The notes beneath the pieces are model-generated. The model ran no database searches, was not told the DNA's origin, and saw nothing but the letters and a program-made list of their open reading frames with translations. Below are positions 60,797 to 64,000 of a DNA stretch of 64,000 nucleotides, in pieces. The position numbers and the translations under genes were made by a program. Source of the DNA: Hermatobates lingyangjiaoensis (lineage: Eukaryota > Arthropoda > Insecta > Hemiptera > Hermatobatidae); NCBI GenBank assembly GCA_026182355.1, contig JAPFBL010000222.1, positions 649,001 through 713,000 of the forward strand, given 5' to 3'. The stretch's first letter is position 1. Every line of letters begins with the position of its first letter.

Positions 60797-60801
<5 letters not shown>
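60011..60801. repeat. Long near-perfect palindrome (2 x 389 bp)
   Basis: The left arm (60011-60399) and right arm (60413-60801) are equal in length and read as inverted copies without visible indels, around a 13-base AT-rich spacer. Each arm encodes the same PLE 5' start and, just outside it, the module CTTGAAAATGG, hairpin GGTC/GACC, then CGAAACGTCGG. The right arm ends directly on (TA)n. The left arm continues another 30 bases of PLE sequence before its own (TA)n. Such symmetry implies a recent inverted duplication or an assembly fold-back. Confidence 0.88.
60661..60801 (+). pseudogene. PLE 5'-end coding fragment (right arm)
   Basis: This is the mirror image of the fragment in the left palindrome arm. 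It has the same first 47 residues from the Met codon, ending at IFNEV, where coding is cut off by (TA)n. The upstream GAAACGTCGG module lies 10-20 bases before the Met codon. It is too short to encode an enzyme. Confidence 0.5.
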
Positions 60802-60844
<43 letters not shown>

Positions 60845-61290
60845 AAAAACATAACCATAGTTGGCAGAAAATTGCTTCTTTATAAGTTTTTCTACCTTCC
60901 AAAATAATAATAACAGAAATAAATCATAAATTAAAAAAAAACTAAAATAATTTGTAAAAAACCAAACTAAAAATAAAAATAAGTGAACAAATGATCTTTT
61001 TAAGAGACCCAAAATAAATAAATAAAACGAACAATTAATTATTGAGGTTAAGTCTCAAAATTTTGTTTGTATATTTATTTATTAAGTTATATTGTCGCAC
61101 ATGTTTGCCAGCTGTTTTGTTACATTCCTCTTGGATAACATTTTTGTTACCTACCTTATTGATTCTTACTTGGTTGACTCTGTGATGACATAAAGTGGAA
61201 GGCCTCAGGGCATTTAATTCTTTTCGTTTTCTTTTTGTCTTGTTGTTCAGACTTTTTTGATTACATCAAGTGTTTAATTGTAATTTTCCT
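60802..61290. other. AT-rich spacer with a repeat end
   Basis: A (TA)n tract (60801-60842) is followed by AT-rich sequence with no recognisable coding. At 61185-61250 the stretch GTGATGACATAAAGTGGAAGG and its downstream bases closely match 15073-15120, so this is another dispersed repeat terminus. Confidence 0.5.
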
Positions 61291-61304
61291 GCATATATAT
61301 ATAT

Positions 61305-61485
61305 ATATACATAAAAAGATTTCACATAAACACGTGAAACAGCAATCAATGATCAAACCACAATAAGAAATGGAAAAACAAGACTAAGATCTTTCAACCG
61401 TAACAAGCGGTCTTCGTCAGAGTTGGGTTTTTGACTCTGACGAAGACCGCTTGTTACGGTTGAAAGATCTTAGTTTTGTTTTCCC

Positions 61486-61541
<56 letters not shown>
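61305..61541. repeat. PLE-terminus palindrome flanked by (TA)n
   Basis: The arms at 61367-61423 and 61434-61490 are 57-base inverted copies around a 10-base spacer. Each arm carries CTGACGA, then a hairpin (GACCG...CGGTT), then GAAAGATCTTAG. Outside the left arm lies the family hairpin around CACGTG, and (TA)n tracts bound both sides (61293-61310 and 61493-61541). The same family recurs at 3.4, 27.3, 36.4, 37.4 and 38.3 kb. Confidence 0.75.
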
Positions 61542-61544
<3 letters not shown>

Positions 61545-61967
61545 AGATTCAATAATATATCGACCGTTTGATAGAATAGGTGTGTTCTCTAATCGGGGTT
61601 CGGTCAATTTTCCAGGATAAAAAATCAAACTCTCGTTGCCAACGTTTCGGTTTTATTTAAAACCTTTTTCATAGGCCTACAAACAAAGGATCATAAGAAA
61701 TCACATATCAACATCAAACATATACACAATATGAAAATGGATTGTTACAACTCATGAATATTACAAGCAGAAATATTTCAGAGATACATAAAACAATATT
61801 ACTTACAGAAGTAAGAATTTTTTAACTAAGAAAATGAAATTTACATTATTTAAAGGAACAACAATGTTAGCCGGACAAAACCTTCGACTAGACTAATAAG
61901 ATAACATTACAAATAACCTCAACACTGTTCACTCAAGGGAACTAAATAAATCAAATTTCACTAAACC
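61545..61967 (-). other. 3' region of the Penelope-like element
   Basis: The sequence between the PLE stop codon and the (TA)n tract is taken as the element's 3' untranslated end. At 61635-61685 (minus strand) it holds a hairpin, GGTTTTA-AA-TAAAACC, followed directly by GAAACGTTGG. The preceding bases read TATGAAAAA, a weak match to the CTGANGA-like box of the other termini. A diverged inverted pair of this end occurs at 14665-14818, which supports its being a mobile terminus. The exact outer boundary is not defined. Confidence 0.6.
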
Positions 61968-63998
61968 TCAGCACAACACTCCAGAATAAATATTACTTAA
62001 ATTAGTAATATCACTTCTATGATTAATCGAACTTAGATCCTTTTTAATATATAACATCTCAAGTGTCTTCCTTCTTTGCTCATCTTTTTCTTTTTCTATT
62101 ATAGTTGTATCTTCAAAATCGAACGTGTGACCTTCGTTTATTGCATGCCCAGCTAAGGCTGTTGCGTTACTTTTATTTGTTCTTATGGAATAATTATGTT
62201 GGTACAACCTTTCTTTGAGAAAACGACTAGTTTCACCATAGTAACACTTGTCACAGTCTTTACATTTGATGGCATAAATGAGGTTACTTTGTAACTCCTT
62301 CGGTATTTTTTCTTTCAAATTTGAAAATAAAGATTTATTTTTTCTTTTATTATAAAATGCCAGTGTAACTTCAGGTACGTTTCGTTTGAACACTTTTCTA
62401 ATTGATTGTGATAAGCCCTCAACATAAGGAAATTTGAAATACTTCCTATTTATAACTTCCAGTTCAGCATGATCTTCATTTGAATGTGCTGGTTGCTGTC
62501 TTAAATATCTTAACCAATATCGTTCAACTAAGTTCTTCGGATAACAATTTTTCTGTAACAATAATTTCACCCTTTTCTTATTTTCATTTAGAAAACATGG
62601 ACTACTTATTTCAATAACTTTTTTAACCAAATTTTGGACGCAATTTAATTTTTGGTTTATAGCATGAGAAGAATGGTAGTTCAGGATTCTTGCAGCACTG
62701 GTAGGTTTTTTAAACCAATCCGTTAAGATATTGCCATTTTCACCTCTTATAACTTTCACATCTAAGAATGGCAGATTTCCATCTTTCTCTACTTCACAAG
62801 TGAATTGTAGACGATTATGAAAGGAATTAAATATATTTAATACATTCTCTTCTTCTCCCTTTTCAATAATTAAAAACAAATCGTCCACATATAATTTAAT
62901 AAATTTCACCTTCGTACCTAATTTATTGATACTGTTTTCCAATAGTTCAATCATAACTATATTTGCGAGAACTGGTGAAATTGGTGATCCCATTGGTAAT
63001 TCATATTTTTGTTTATAAATAGTACCATCAAAGGTGAAATACCTTGCTTCACATATAAGGTCCAGTATAGAAAGGAAAACCTTTTTCGACATTCCAACCT
63101 GTGAACTAATCTTATTCCACTGTTTATTTACTAAATCAAATGCTAGATCTAAAGGTATATTAGTAAACAACGACTGAACATCTAGTGAAATCATAATTAC
63201 GTCATCACTTAGTATTTGATTTGAAAGGGCTTGTTTGAATTCTAATGAATTTTTTACATTCAATTCATTCTTGTTAGTAATGTAACTAAGATATTTCTCT
63301 ATATATTTAGACAGTTCATAAGTTGGACTTCCAATGAACGACACGATAGGACGGAGAGGAAAACCTGGCTTGTGTAGCTTCACTAAACCATATATTCTTG
63401 GTGCTATTCCATTGTAAGATTTTAATTTCGAAGCTTGACGTAGATCTATACATAGTGTCTTCTTCAGTTCATCAACTATCTTGTTTACTTTATTTCGTAA
63501 TGTTGATGAAGGATCTCTTCTTGTGATTGAATATGTTTCACTATCTTCTAAGAGAGTTTTCATTTTTTCTTTATACTCTTCTTTTTTGATTATCACAGTA
63601 TTACCAGATTTGTCACTTTTACAAACCACAATTTCTCTATGTTCTCTTAAAAACTTATAAGTTTTCTTATAGCAACTTTCTATACATGCATTTTGCCTTT
63701 TTAATCGATTTGAAAAATTATTTAATCGGTTTCCGTGGTTTGTAATTATATTTACACATTGGCTTCTAATTGTATCACTGTTTTCCATATTTAGGGATGA
63801 AAAAATCTTTTCTAAATCTCCTATAATATCAAATGTAGGAATATCTTCTTTTTTACCAACTTCAATTGCAAATTTTTCTCCTAATGAGAGTAAATGAAGA
63901 CTATCCCTAGGAATTTCAACATTGGTTAAATTAGTTACAGCCAAATCTCCAGAATAGTCAAAGAAACCTTTACCTTGTTTTAGATGAAGGTTATGCAT
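61968..63998 (-). CDS. Penelope-like element reverse transcriptase/GIY-YIG endonuclease
   Basis: An uninterrupted 676-residue reading frame with the domain order of canonical Penelope-like retroelements. Residues about 190-240 hold the block around YGLVKLHKPG. The first catalytic Asp is D273 in ISLDVQSLF, followed by LPMGSPISPVLANI (334-347) and the YVDD active site at 370-373. FLDVK lies near 411. Residues 572-655 form a GIY-YIG-type endonuclease with the PLE CxxC...HxxxxxxH zinc-binding arrangement (C579, C582, then GHAINEGH), R592 and a late Glu near 647. The enzyme would nick DNA and copy element RNA into the genome. The first Met sits 2 bases from the window edge, and PLE proteins usually have more N-terminal sequence, so the gene probably continues outside. 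No stop or frameshift is visible, so this copy is young or still active. Other fragments in the window (2.9, 51.1, 60.0 kb) match the two ends of the same class of protein. Confidence 0.93.
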   Translation of the reverse strand: MHNLHLKQGKGFFDYSGDLAVTNLTNVEIPRDSLHLLSLGEKFAIEVGKKEDIPTFDIIGDLEKIFSSLNMENSDTIRSQCVNIITNHGNRLNNFSNRLKRQNACIESCYKKTYKFLREHREIVVCKSDKSGNTVIIKKEEYKEKMKTLLEDSETYSITRRDPSSTLRNKVNKIVDELKKTLCIDLRQASKLKSYNGIAPRIYGLVKLHKPGFPLRPIVSFIGSPTYELSKYIEKYLSYITNKNELNVKNSLEFKQALSNQILSDDVIMISLDVQSLFTNIPLDLAFDLVNKQWNKISSQVGMSKKVFLSILDLICEARYFTFDGTIYKQKYELPMGSPISPVLANIVMIELLENSINKLGTKVKFIKLYVDDLFLIIEKGEEENVLNIFNSFHNRLQFTCEVEKDGNLPFLDVKVIRGENGNILTDWFKKPTSAARILNYHSSHAINQKLNCVQNLVKKVIEISSPCFLNENKKRVKLLLQKNCYPKNLVERYWLRYLRQQPAHSNEDHAELEVINRKYFKFPYVEGLSQSIRKVFKRNVPEVTLAFYNKRKNKSLFSNLKEKIPKELQSNLIYAIKCKDCDKCYYGETSRFLKERLYQHNYSIRTNKSNATALAGHAINEGHTFDFEDTTIIEKEKDEQRRKTLEMLYIKKDLSSINHRSDITNLSNIYSGVLC

Positions 63999-64000
63999 CT

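Noticed and set aside
2717..64000. CRISPR array or prokaryotic operon
   Set aside because: The repeats are transposon- or microsatellite-derived with no regular repeat-spacer pattern, and all recognised proteins are eukaryotic retroelement or transposon types.

Overview
This is an AT-rich (roughly 70% by eye) eukaryotic intergenic window made almost entirely of decayed mobile elements and simple repeats. I find no convincing host protein-coding gene, no functional tRNA or rRNA gene, and no prokaryotic signal. An arthropod, most likely an insect, is suggested by four things: a Ty3/gypsy relic with an envelope-like region (the errantivirus arrangement); jockey-type LINE, mariner and pogo/Tigger-like relics; Penelope-like elements with a GIY-YIG endonuclease; and a tRNA-derived SINE with a (TTAGG)n-like tail, which is the arthropod telomere motif. 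The species cannot be named from the sequence.

Layout. 0.9-2.0 kb: GC-rich block with two tandem 270-bp units, resembling the 5' region of a retroelement. 2.7-3.5 kb: Penelope-like (PLE) endonuclease fragment between inverted repeats. 4.1-6.9 kb: very diverged satellite with a higher-order duplication. 7.1, 9.1, 26.9 and 33.0 kb: four copies of one SINE. 14.6-16.9 kb: PLE-terminus palindromes, then a 1.6-kb composite repeat (modules A and B). 21.7-22.0 kb: pogo/Tigger-like relic. 27.8-34.0 kb: minus-strand errantivirus-like relic carrying a nested SINE and a nested jockey LINE. 36.3-38.4 kb: cluster of PLE-terminus repeats and (TA)n. 38.3-46.7 kb: dispersed and tandem repeats and a mariner relic. 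46.7-48.7 kb: three short LINE relics. 49.3-51.3 kb: inverted repeats and PLE 5' scraps. 51.3-59.8 kb: an 8.4-kb array of modules A and B. 60.0-60.8 kb: a near-perfect 2 x 389-bp palindrome with PLE 5' ends. 61.3-64.0 kb: the best-preserved gene, a 676-residue PLE reverse transcriptase/endonuclease that runs to the window edge.

The most unusual signal is a recurrent small structure (a CTGANGA-like box, a hairpin, then GAAA) at the termini of several otherwise different repeat families. It resembles the hammerhead-ribozyme motifs known in PLEs but usually has one extra nucleotide. The nested retroelement stack, the A/B array and the long palindrome also deserve checking.
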